Assembly (NCBI GenBank): GCA_945787305.1
Contig: CALZIH010000005.1
Span: 1 to 25,322 of the forward strand
Length of the DNA stretch: 25,322 bases
Direction of reading: 5' to 3'
From: an uncultured Desulfobulbaceae bacterium
Lineage (GTDB): Bacteria; Desulfobacterota; Desulfobulbia; Desulfobulbales; Desulfobulbaceae
Shown here piece after piece: positions 6,560 to 14,000 of the stretch. A model generated the notes under the pieces. That model was given only the letters and a program-made list of their open reading frames with translations. It was not told the DNA's origin and searched no databases. Position numbers and translations under genes: made by a program. Positions within the stretch are counted from its first letter, which is position 1. The number at the start of each line of letters is the position of its first letter.

Positions 6560-9500
6560 ATGCACGGTTTTCTTGATCTGCTCAGAAAACACCTGAACCT
6601 GAAAATCCTGGTGGTCCTCACCATTGCCGTGGCCATGGTCATGGCCGCCATCATCAGTATCAGTGTGAATAACCAGCGAGAACAGATCAGGGAGCGAATG
6701 ACCGAATTCGGCTATGAACTGAAATCACTAGCCTATGCTGCCATAAAGCACCCCATGTCGATCGGGGACAGTGCTTCGGTTGAAAAACAACTCCTTGATA
6801 TCCGTGACCAGTTGCACGGCACGGAAATCGTTATCTGTGATTTTAACCAGCAGATAATTTTTGCCACCCATGCCGACCGCATCAACACCAAAATCTCTTC
6901 CTTTATCCACGATCAACAAGCGGTGCAGGACCTTGAAAAGCTCCTGCAGACAGGTGACCCCACACTCGAAGTACCGTTTGAAGAAGATGTAGAGGGCAGG
7001 AAATACCTGGTTAACGTCTACAGCATTCTTAATGAACAGGAATGCCATCATTGCCATGGGGACACCAGAAAGGTCCTGGGGGGCCTGCTGACCAGGCAGT
7101 CGACCGATGCCACATACACGGCCATAGCCTCTCTGCGCAACAAAACCATTGCCATTTCAGTGATCGGTATTGGCGTTATTATTGCCTTGGTCTATTTCAT
7201 GCTCGCCAAAATGGTCACCAGGCCTGTGACCCAGCTGGCCACCAAGGCAGGGCAGCTTGCAGGGGGTGATTTAACCGTTTCGGTTCCCGTCCACTCTATT
7301 GATGCCATCGGTATTCTCGGCGACGCCTTCAATTCCATGGTCCAAAGCATCAAGGATCAGATCGAGTTTGCCAACAGCCTGAAAGAAGCCATCGCCGACC
7401 CCCTGTTCATAGTCGACTTAAACAAGGTGGTTATCTATATGAATGAGCCCTGCGCTCAACTTACCGGTTTCAGCCGAGAGGAGGCTGAAGGGAAACTCAC
7501 CTGCCAAGAAATTTTTCAAAGCACGATCTGCGATACGAATTGCCCTGTTCAACACTGTTTTGAAAATGGACGGCACGTTAAAGGCATCACAACGACTCTC
7601 ACCACGAGAGCAGGTGAGGAGATACCGGTGATGACCAGTGCCAGCGCCCTGAAGGACGCCCATGGCAAGATTATCGGTGCGGTGGAGGTCTGTAAAGACA
7701 TTACGACCGTTCTTGAGGCCGAACGGCTCCAATATATCAAGAAAACCGCTGAGCGAGAGGAAGAACAGCGTAAATATCTGGAAAATCGAGCAACAGCACT
7801 GCTGGACGTCCTATCCCAGGCCTCGGAAGGCAATCTCAAAGTTCGGGTCGAGCCTTCTGATCAGAAAGGCATTATGGATAAACTTGACCAGTATACCAAC
7901 CATATGCTGGACAACCTGGAAAAGTTGTACGATAAAATATCTTCTTTCAGCAGGGAGCTGGAACTTGAAGTGGCAAAACGCACCATGATGCTGAGGGAAC
8001 GGACGCTGCTCTTGGAAAAGGCCAATCGTGAACTGCGTGAGCTTGACCGCCTCAAATCATCCTTTCTTGCCAACATGTCTCACGAACTGCGGACACCGAT
8101 GAATTCAATCATTGGTTATACAGATCTTCTTCTGGACCAAGTGGACGGAGAAATCAATGAAGAGCAGGAAAAGAGTCTGTGGAAGGTTTCCAACAACTCC
8201 AAACATCTGCTGCAACTCATTAACGACATTCTTGATATGTCGAAAATTGAGTCCGGTAAAATCGAGCTCAGTCCTCGCGAGACCGATATCAAAGAGTTGA
8301 TAGAATCAACGCTCACAACATTCAAACCGGTATTAGAGGAAAAACAACTTACGATAACCTACAATTTCAGCGATGAGCTGCCGCCGGTCTATGTCGATGA
8401 CGACAAGACCCGGCAGATCCTCAACAATCTGTTGTCAAATGCGGTCAAATTTACCGATGAAGGCGGGCTGACCATCCATGTCCATCCTTCAGTCATTGGC
8501 ATCAGGCCTGGAGAGGCTCCTCTTTTTATGGAGATTTGCGTTGAGGACACGGGAATCGGCATAAAAGACAGTGATCTGGACAAACTGTTTGACAAGTTCA
8601 GTCAGATTGACGTCTCCAGTATCCGACCCTACGAAGGCACCGGCCTGGGGCTTAGTATTGCCCGAGGTCTAGTGGTATTACATAAGGGCGTTATCTGGGT
8701 CGAGTCTGAGTTTGGTAAAGGGACAAAGATGTTCTTTACCCTGCCCGCCAATAAAGAGCTGTTTGAGAAACCTGCCAAACCGGTGCTTGAACCGCTTATG
8801 GCGGAAAAACTCGCCGAGTATTTTGACAAATCGACAGAGACGTTTCTCAAAGAGCCGACCTATGGCGGTAAACCCATCCGTTGCTGGGAATACACCCATT
8901 GCGGCCAGACGAGTTGTCCTGCTTACGGAAGCAGGGAGCACCGTTGCTGGCTCATGCCTGGAACACACTGTAAAGGAACGGTTGTGGCCAAGTGTCCTGA
9001 AAAGGCTGAATTCTGTAAAGCCTGTGAAGTGATTGAGCAGTTGATTCTCAGTGAGAACAACCGCTCGATGGAAAATCTCCCGGATATGCTGGGGCAAACC
9101 AACAAAACAGTACTTGCCATCGACGATAATGCAGAGGTCATAGAGTTGATCAAGAAAAACATCGACGCCGACTATAACGTCATCGGCCTGCTAAACAGCG
9201 AAGAAGCGCTCACTAAAGCCCTTGAAATTCAGCCCGTCGCAATCACTCTCGACATCATGATGCCCGGCAAGAACGGCTGGCAGGTCTTGCAGGAATTGAA
9301 AAATAACCCGAAAACACAAGATATCCCGGTTATAATTATCTCGATTGTCGACGAAAAGAAAATCGGTTTCAGTCTTGGGGCGGCTGAGTATATCGTCAAA
9401 CCGGTCAACAAAAAAATCCTGCTCGACAAACTGAAAAATCTGGAAAAGCTCTCAAACATCAGAAAAGTACTCATTGTTGACCACGACACATCCTCCAGGG

Positions 9501-9832
9501 ACCTGATGTATAGTGTCCTTCGCAAGGCCGGATGCGAGGTGACGACAGTCTCCGACAGTGGAGAAGCCTTAGTTTCCGTACATGCAGAAAAGCCTGACCT
9601 TATCATTCTCAACCTGATTGTTGCGGATTCGGATTGTGAGTTTGACCTTATTGAACAGCTTAAATCAAATGAAAAAACCAAGGATGTTGCCTTCATCCTG
9701 ATTACGCAAAAAGATCTGGACACGGAAGAATTTGAGCGACTTAATGGTTGTATTCAGGCAATACTCAATAATGGCCTGCTGACCGAGGCGGATCTATTGG
9801 AAGAACTCAAAGAGATCATCAGAAAAATGTGA
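6560..9832 (+). CDS. Hybrid histidine kinase with periplasmic heme-c sensor, PAS, cysteine-rich module and two receivers
   Basis: 1090 residues from ATG 6560, which has GGAGGG 7 bases upstream; the frame is open further back, but that part overlaps the cytochrome gene. Order: membrane helix 1 (about 13-35); periplasmic domain with CHHCH (162-166), a c-heme site; helix 2 (about 195-217); HAMP (about 218-270); PAS (about 272-385) with Cys315, 324, 328 and 333; a HAMP-like helical segment (about 410-460); HisKA with His508 in MSHELRTP; HATPase with N-box NNLLSNAVKF, VEDTGIGI and GTGLGLS; a module with eight cysteines (775-822) and two C-W pairs; receiver 1 (about 849-965, Asp898, Lys947); receiver 2 (about 968-1088), where the phospho-acceptor is Asn1018. 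It should autophosphorylate in response to periplasmic redox state or a heme ligand. A lone receiver gene follows. Signal and output are not determinable from sequence. Confidence 0.92.
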   Translation: MHGFLDLLRKHLNLKILVVLTIAVAMVMAAIISISVNNQREQIRERMTEFGYELKSLAYAAIKHPMSIGDSASVEKQLLDIRDQLHGTEIVICDFNQQIIFATHADRINTKISSFIHDQQAVQDLEKLLQTGDPTLEVPFEEDVEGRKYLVNVYSILNEQECHHCHGDTRKVLGGLLTRQSTDATYTAIASLRNKTIAISVIGIGVIIALVYFMLAKMVTRPVTQLATKAGQLAGGDLTVSVPVHSIDAIGILGDAFNSMVQSIKDQIEFANSLKEAIADPLFIVDLNKVVIYMNEPCAQLTGFSREEAEGKLTCQEIFQSTICDTNCPVQHCFENGRHVKGITTTLTTRAGEEIPVMTSASALKDAHGKIIGAVEVCKDITTVLEAERLQYIKKTAEREEEQRKYLENRATALLDVLSQASEGNLKVRVEPSDQKGIMDKLDQYTNHMLDNLEKLYDKISSFSRELELEVAKRTMMLRERTLLLEKANRELRELDRLKSSFLANMSHELRTPMNSIIGYTDLLLDQVDGEINEEQEKSLWKVSNNSKHLLQLINDILDMSKIESGKIELSPRETDIKELIESTLTTFKPVLEEKQLTITYNFSDELPPVYVDDDKTRQILNNLLSNAVKFTDEGGLTIHVHPSVIGIRPGEAPLFMEICVEDTGIGIKDSDLDKLFDKFSQIDVSSIRPYEGTGLGLSIARGLVVLHKGVIWVESEFGKGTKMFFTLPANKELFEKPAKPVLEPLMAEKLAEYFDKSTETFLKEPTYGGKPIRCWEYTHCGQTSCPAYGSREHRCWLMPGTHCKGTVVAKCPEKAEFCKACEVIEQLILSENNRSMENLPDMLGQTNKTVLAIDDNAEVIELIKKNIDADYNVIGLLNSEEALTKALEIQPVAITLDIMMPGKNGWQVLQELKNNPKTQDIPVIIISIVDEKKIGFSLGAAEYIVKPVNKKILLDKLKNLEKLSNIRKVLIVDHDTSSRDLMYSVLRKAGCEVTTVSDSGEALVSVHAEKPDLIILNLIVADSDCEFDLIEQLKSNEKTKDVAFILITQKDLDTEEFERLNGCIQAILNNGLLTEADLLEELKEIIRKM

Positions 9833-9843
9833 GGAAGGGCTCA

Positions 9844-10233
9844 ATGGCACAGCAGCAAGAAACACCTGGAAAAATTCTGGTCGTCGATGATAATCAGGAC
9901 AGTCGCGAACTAGTAATTAAAATTCTGAAAGGAAAGGGGCATCAGTTTGTCGAGGCGGTTGATGGCGAAGATGCGCTCGAACAGGTTGCCGCAGAGCTAC
10001 CAGACCTTATTCTCATGGACATCTCGCTTCCAAAAATTGATGGCCATGAGGTAACGCGGCGCCTAAAACAAAACAAGCAATTCGCCTCAATTCCGGTCAT
10101 TGCCCTTACCGCTCATGCCATGAAGGGCGACATGGAAAAAGCACTTGCCGCCGGTTGTGAAGGCTATATTTCCAAACCGATCAATGTCCGCGAATTTTAC
10201 GACCGGATCAAGGAATTCCTGCCAACAACTTAA
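9844..10233 (+). CDS. Single-domain response regulator (DivK/CheY-like)
   Basis: 129 residues forming one receiver domain and nothing else. It has the acidic pair Asp15-Asp16 (ILVVDDN), phospho-acceptor Asp59 (LILMDISLP), Thr89 (ALTA) and Lys111 (SKPIN), so it is a complete, competent receiver. The ATG at 9844 is preceded by AGGAAGG; an in-frame GTG five codons earlier overlaps the kinase stop codon and is less likely. The gene lies 11 bases after the kinase and is surely in the same operon. With no DNA-binding or enzymatic output domain it probably acts by protein contact or as a shuttle in a phosphorelay. Which target it contacts cannot be seen. Confidence 0.93.
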   Translation: MAQQQETPGKILVVDDNQDSRELVIKILKGKGHQFVEAVDGEDALEQVAAELPDLILMDISLPKIDGHEVTRRLKQNKQFASIPVIALTAHAMKGDMEKALAAGCEGYISKPINVREFYDRIKEFLPTT

Positions 10234-10494
10234 GAACTTTTGGAAAAAATATCCCCCTCCGGCCATCGCCTTTCAGCAGTGCTCATGGCATTTTCAGTCT
10301 GATAACCGGCCGCCACCATAGAGGCATGGTCGATTTTTTTTAATCACGAAATCAATCCATTGCCAAACAATTTCAGGTACCCTTCAGTGTATCGACACCT
10401 CAACCCCATCACTGTGAAACCGGCTTTTTAATCCGCATGGCCCTGGCCAACGTTTCTTGAATCCACAACCACAGTATTCATTAATTTTAGGCTA

Positions 10495-10636
10495 CCTTGA
10501 AAAAAGGAATATTCGCCCGATCTCGGCGTTATGCTCAAAACTTTATCCTGGGAATATCCTACCTGTGGTAAAATGTATCGCATGCCTCGGAATCTACGCG
10601 TACCTGATCTCGAACGAAAATCCTAATTCTTCAAGG
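10495..10636. repeat. Large imperfect inverted repeat in intergenic DNA
   Basis: The left arm begins CCTTGAAAAAAGGAATATTC (10495). The right arm ends CCTAATTCTTCAAGG at 10636, whose reverse complement opens CCTTGAAGAATTAGG. Farther in, TTCGCCCGATCTC on the left matches the reverse complement of GATCTCGAACGAA on the right with a base or two of slippage. The whole forms a ~142-bp imperfect palindrome. It sits in the 774-bp gene-free gap 10234-11007. It looks like a MITE- or REP-type element and contains no convincing gene. Confidence 0.5.
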
Positions 10637-10711
10637 CTCCCTTTACAAGAATCAGGTCAAAAGCAAAGGTCGACTCGTCCCGTTTTCGACAGGGTAATCT
10701 CAACCTTCGTT

Positions 10712-10725
10712 CTGCGTTGACGCAG
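10712..10725. repeat. Short perfect palindrome
   Basis: CTGCGT-TG-ACGCAG is a 6-bp stem with a 2-base centre, between the large inverted repeat and the decayed frame. There is no T-tract after it, so it is not a terminator. It may be part of the same repeat element. Confidence 0.4.
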
Positions 10726-10759
10726 CCCCACATCCTCTAACAAAAAGACAGGCAGCAGG

Positions 10760-10950
10760 TCAACTCCGGCTTCCTTGTAAAAACGATTTGAGTGATTGCG
10801 CCCATAAACCGTCTGGGGCAATACCTAAAGAAAGGTTATGCTGTTTCAGTATCGCCACGCCATAAACTACCGCTATATTACCTATAATGCGACAATTTGC
10901 CGTATTGCCAGCAGTGCGGATGTCATATACCCTTTGAAAATTACAGCTCT
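10760..10950 (-). pseudogene. Start-less protein-like frame, probably part of a dispersed repeat
   Basis: On the minus strand 62 codons between stops read as protein-like sequence (it includes GNIAVVYGVAILKQHNLSLG, then IAPDGLWAQSLK) and end at a TGA at 10760-10762. There is no in-frame ATG and no ribosome site. I do not recognise a characterised family. It lies beside the inverted repeat at 10495-10636 and may be the remnant of a gene carried by that element, or a repeat that merely happens to be open. Confidence 0.3.
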
Positions 10951-11007
10951 ACAGGCAAGACAAATCACCTGTGTTATTGATCAACCTGTAAACGTTAAGG
11001 AGGATGT

Positions 11008-12363
11008 ATGAAAAAGAACAAACTGAAAATATTGCTGACGGCTACGGCATTGATTGCCACCGGTGCCATTGCACTGGATGCCACAGCCGGCAAGGGGCCG
11101 AAAAAAAACAGCAAGACTTCAGATATTCTCACGATGAATGCCCTCAATGCCGGCAGGCAGGGCCAATCCGGAACAGTCCTTGATCTCACCGGTGATGGCA
11201 GAAAAGACCTGGTGGTTGGAGCCCCATATGCAAAAAAGAACAAAAACCTTGGCGCGTTATTGATCTATGAGGCAGGGAAAAGTGGATTCTCAAAACGGCC
11301 GTCACGTATAATCAGGGGAAAGGGAAACTTAGGCTGGAGCGTCGTTTCCATCGGCAACCATCCCGGTGATACGTGTTTTGCGGCAAGCGCATTCAGCGGC
11401 AGCGGAAAGAATGCCTCCCTCGCAGGTACGGTTACCCTCTACTCGTGTGATCGCAAACCTTCTGTACAAGCGATTTTAGAAGGCGAGGATGCCATGGACA
11501 AATTCGGTTTCGCCATGGCGACCGGTGATCTAAACGGCGACGGCGACAATGAGCTGATTGTTGGGTCACCAATGCATTCGCCAAGCCCCGATCTCTATCA
11601 AAAAGGTGCACTCTATGTATTCTGGGGGCCTGGGCACTCTCAGGCTTCGCAACTCAAAATTCCTGCAACGTCCACGGTCAATGGAATAGGAATATCTCTG
11701 GCCACAGGAGATATCAATGACGACGGCATTGACGATCTCCTGGCAGGCGCATCAGGAAAAGTCGCCGGCTATTACGGAAGCACTGAATTTAACACGACAG
11801 CTTTGGCTGGCCCAGATGTATTGATCTCCGGCAGGGACAGGGATTTTGGCCGCGCGATTGCGGTAACTTCTGATGTCAATCATGATCGTTTCAACGACAT
11901 TGCCATAGGGGCCAGAAAAGCTGTTATCGGTGGACAAGTTGACAGTGGAAGACTGTTCATCGTTCAAGGTGGTTCAGGGGGAAGAACAATTAATGGAGAT
12001 GAAGATTCAGCAGATATCCTGGCAAAGGTAGACGGTGAACCTCTCTGCGGCCTTTTTGGCTCTGTCATTCAACCTGTGGGTGACCTTGACGGAGACGGCA
12101 TCAAAGAGGTGGCGGTCAGCGCCGTTCATGCCGATGGTGATTGGCCAATGACGGGGGCCGTATACATTTTCAGCGGTTCAGACCTTGCTTCAACTGAAAC
12201 CTCTATTGCTTCAGCCATGAAGATACCGGGCAAGGCCAGGGACATGCACCTGGGAGAGTTTCTCGCCCCGCTGCTGGACGGCACTCTGCTTGCAGCCGGA
12301 GCCCCGACGGAACGAAGGAACACCGGTACTGTGCGGATATTGAAGCTTAATGACCTGGACTGA
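11008..12363 (+). CDS. Secreted FG-GAP repeat (integrin-alpha-like beta-propeller) protein
   Basis: 451 residues. A Sec signal peptide is clear: basic MKKNKLK, hydrophobic core to about 23, cleavage likely after ATA (25-27). The body carries repeated FG-GAP blades with calcium-loop motifs: DLTGDGRKDLVVGAP, DLNGDGDNELIVGSP, DINDDGIDDLLAGAS, DVNHDRFNDIAIGAR (one loop residue changed) and DLDGDGIKEVAVSAV. That predicts a calcium-stabilised beta-propeller of about seven blades outside the inner membrane. An ideal AAGGAGG ribosome site (10997-11003) precedes the ATG. The cytochrome gene starts 19 bases after its stop, so the two are likely co-expressed. Such propellers bind proteins or polysaccharides; no ligand or enzyme activity can be read here. 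Confidence 0.85.
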   Translation: MKKNKLKILLTATALIATGAIALDATAGKGPKKNSKTSDILTMNALNAGRQGQSGTVLDLTGDGRKDLVVGAPYAKKNKNLGALLIYEAGKSGFSKRPSRIIRGKGNLGWSVVSIGNHPGDTCFAASAFSGSGKNASLAGTVTLYSCDRKPSVQAILEGEDAMDKFGFAMATGDLNGDGDNELIVGSPMHSPSPDLYQKGALYVFWGPGHSQASQLKIPATSTVNGIGISLATGDINDDGIDDLLAGASGKVAGYYGSTEFNTTALAGPDVLISGRDRDFGRAIAVTSDVNHDRFNDIAIGARKAVIGGQVDSGRLFIVQGGSGGRTINGDEDSADILAKVDGEPLCGLFGSVIQPVGDLDGDGIKEVAVSAVHADGDWPMTGAVYIFSGSDLASTETSIASAMKIPGKARDMHLGEFLAPLLDGTLLAAGAPTERRNTGTVRILKLNDLD

Positions 12364-12382
12364 GAAAAGGGGAGGATCTGAT

Positions 12383-13462
12383 ATGAATAAAAAAATGTAC
12401 ATTGTCATCCTGGGCCTTGCCTTGTCCGCAGCAACGGCCATGGCAATAATTTATGATGAAAGCGATTTTTCTGCTGGAGGTCGGATGTATGAACCAGCCC
12501 CCGAGGAGCACCAAGTTGGCAAAGACAATGGCGACGGACAAGGCTTCCATCATCCTGGGGAAGACTGTGGCCTTTGTCACAAGGTTGGTGGCAGGGCTGA
12601 AAAATATCTCTGGACCATGGCCGGAACCCTTTACAAAAACCGATCCGGCACCACGATATTAAAAGGAGGAGAGGTTATAATGGAAGACAGGGATGGCAAC
12701 GTCATCAGCATGACCAGCAACAGGGCTGGAAATTTCTGGACTGAGGCTCCCATTGCCAGTGATCCCTATACAGTGTCCAATTATCACGGCCATGAGCCGT
12801 TCTCTCCCATGTATACAGAAGATGAAGATGGAAACCTGCTAGAGCCGGCCGACCCCGACAATCCAAAAACCTGGCATTACAAAACTTGGCTTCGCAAGGG
12901 CAAGATCGTTCGCACCATGATGACAATCGGCGGAATCGGCGGCAGCCCGGTCTATAATCGCATGTCCTGCAACATGCATCACGGAGGCATCACCCACCGT
13001 TCCGGCGCACTCTGGGTAGGTAGGAATTCCACCCTTCCGTCTTATCCTGCGGAAAATCTCAGCTACAGGAAGCACATCTACCCGATACTGCGTAGCAACT
13101 GCGCTCCCTGTCATATCCCTGGTAAAAGCAAGACATCCGTAAACACCAAAACAGACCTGCCCCCATCTGATCCGGCAAGCACATGTATAGATTACAGTGG
13201 CGGTCTTGACCTGATGACGTATCAAGGGTCAACGGTTGAGGTTGCTAAACTCAATGCCGAAGGCAAACCTGATGGCACAGAAATCATTAAAAAAATAGGA
13301 GTTGTTCAGGTTGTTGACACCTCTGCACCTTCAGAAAGCATCTTACTTGTGAAAACGCTCAACAACGATGAACAGCATGGCGGTGGAAAATTTTGGAGCA
13401 AACGTTCGGCTGATTATATCGCTCTGAAACAATGGATTGCCGAGGGGGCAGAGAACAACTGA
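12383..13462 (+). CDS. Exported c-type cytochrome, two canonical heme sites
   Basis: 359 residues from ATG 12383, chosen because GGGGAGG lies about 9 bases upstream and a signal peptide follows at once (MNKKMYIVILGLALSAATAMA); an earlier in-frame ATG overlaps the previous gene and lacks both. c-heme sites are CGLCH (62-66) and CAPCH (240-244). A third candidate, CNMHH (196-200), has His where the second Cys should be. The segment HIYPILRSNCAPCH and the ending ADYIALKQWIAEGA match the usual layout of a C-terminal cytochrome c domain in exported multidomain cytochromes. The middle (about 75-190) is rich in Trp, Tyr and Asp and may be a beta domain. It is paired with the FG-GAP protein, suggesting an extracytoplasmic redox complex; the partner and substrate are unknown. 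Confidence 0.83.
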   Translation: MNKKMYIVILGLALSAATAMAIIYDESDFSAGGRMYEPAPEEHQVGKDNGDGQGFHHPGEDCGLCHKVGGRAEKYLWTMAGTLYKNRSGTTILKGGEVIMEDRDGNVISMTSNRAGNFWTEAPIASDPYTVSNYHGHEPFSPMYTEDEDGNLLEPADPDNPKTWHYKTWLRKGKIVRTMMTIGGIGGSPVYNRMSCNMHHGGITHRSGALWVGRNSTLPSYPAENLSYRKHIYPILRSNCAPCHIPGKSKTSVNTKTDLPPSDPASTCIDYSGGLDLMTYQGSTVEVAKLNAEGKPDGTEIIKKIGVVQVVDTSAPSESILLVKTLNNDEQHGGGKFWSKRSADYIALKQWIAEGAENN

Positions 13463-13497
13463 ACAGTCAATAGGGCTTAAGCCCGATTCAAAGACAG

Positions 13498-13525
13498 GGG
13501 CCCATTGTCAGAGATGGGCCCTCTT
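13498..13525. terminator. Strong hairpin between convergent genes
   Basis: GGGCCCAT (13498-13505) and ATGGGCCC (13514-13521) form a perfect 8-bp GC-rich stem with an 8-base loop, followed by TCTTCCC. It sits between the cytochrome gene and the convergent zinc-finger gene, so it may stop transcription from both sides. A second perfect palindrome, GGGCTTAAGCCC, lies at 13473-13484. The rest of 13526-13643 shows nothing recognisable. Confidence 0.6.
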
Positions 13526-13643
13526 CCCTGAAAAGGGAACCATAAAGATGGGGCCACAACCCTGGACTCTGTAATCCGGAACCGACAGACAATGTTTCAA
13601 GGCACCCGTAATTGATATATACGCAATGACCAGCCGCAACCTG

Positions 13644-13985
13644 CTACATCTTGGACGCACAGGCAACACAAAAAGGAGTGGCCGGATCGACTTGCAATCG
13701 CCGAATATTAATTTCTTCATCGCAGGCTGCACAATAACCGTATTCGCCTTCTTCTATGCGCTCCAGGGCGGCATCAATACGCGTAAGCTGAACAGCGCGC
13801 CGTCTTCCACTCTCCTGGGCCATGGCCTGCGACTGCATGGCATCCATCCTTGAGAGACGACCGACACTGGACTGATCAAGACTGACCGGCGCGGCGGATT
13901 CCTTTGCTGTTTGCGTCAGGTCAATAAGTTCCTGCTGCTGTAACAGGAGAAGTTTTTTAAACTTTTGCAGGTCTTGTTCATTCAT
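13644..13985 (-). CDS. DksA/TraR-family zinc-finger protein
   Basis: 113 residues. The N-terminal half is helical and coiled-coil-like (LQKFKKLLLLQQQELIDLTQ), and the C-terminal half carries a four-cysteine zinc site, CAAC and CVAC, in the setting YGYCAACDEEINIRRL. That is the DksA/TraR C4 fold. DksA-type proteins enter the RNA polymerase secondary channel and modulate initiation. The protein is shorter than full DksA (about 150 residues), and the acidic Asp-x-x-Asp tip is not evident (Leu-Asp-Gln-Ser region), so a full DksA role is not assured. It begins 15 bases after the moaA stop, suggesting co-transcription, though no strong ribosome site is seen. Confidence 0.85.
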   Translation of the reverse strand: MNEQDLQKFKKLLLLQQQELIDLTQTAKESAAPVSLDQSSVGRLSRMDAMQSQAMAQESGRRRAVQLTRIDAALERIEEGEYGYCAACDEEINIRRLQVDPATPFCVACASKM

Positions 13986-14000
13986 TGATGCACACGTGGT

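Noticed and set aside
7042..7732. Alternative-frame ORFs within the sensor kinase gene
   Set aside because: They are shadows of the real frame, which shows continuous HAMP and PAS motifs.
10457..10720. 87-codon plus-strand frame
   Set aside because: It runs through the inverted repeat, starts without a ribosome site and has no protein-family character.
10770..10900. Possible cyclic-di-GMP or other riboswitch upstream of the FG-GAP gene
   Set aside because: I could not match the conserved core of any riboswitch class I know; the region looks more like a decayed repeat on the other strand.
12350..12382. Earlier ATG for the cytochrome
   Set aside because: It overlaps the FG-GAP gene and would put charged residues before the signal peptide; ATG 12383 has a strong ribosome site.
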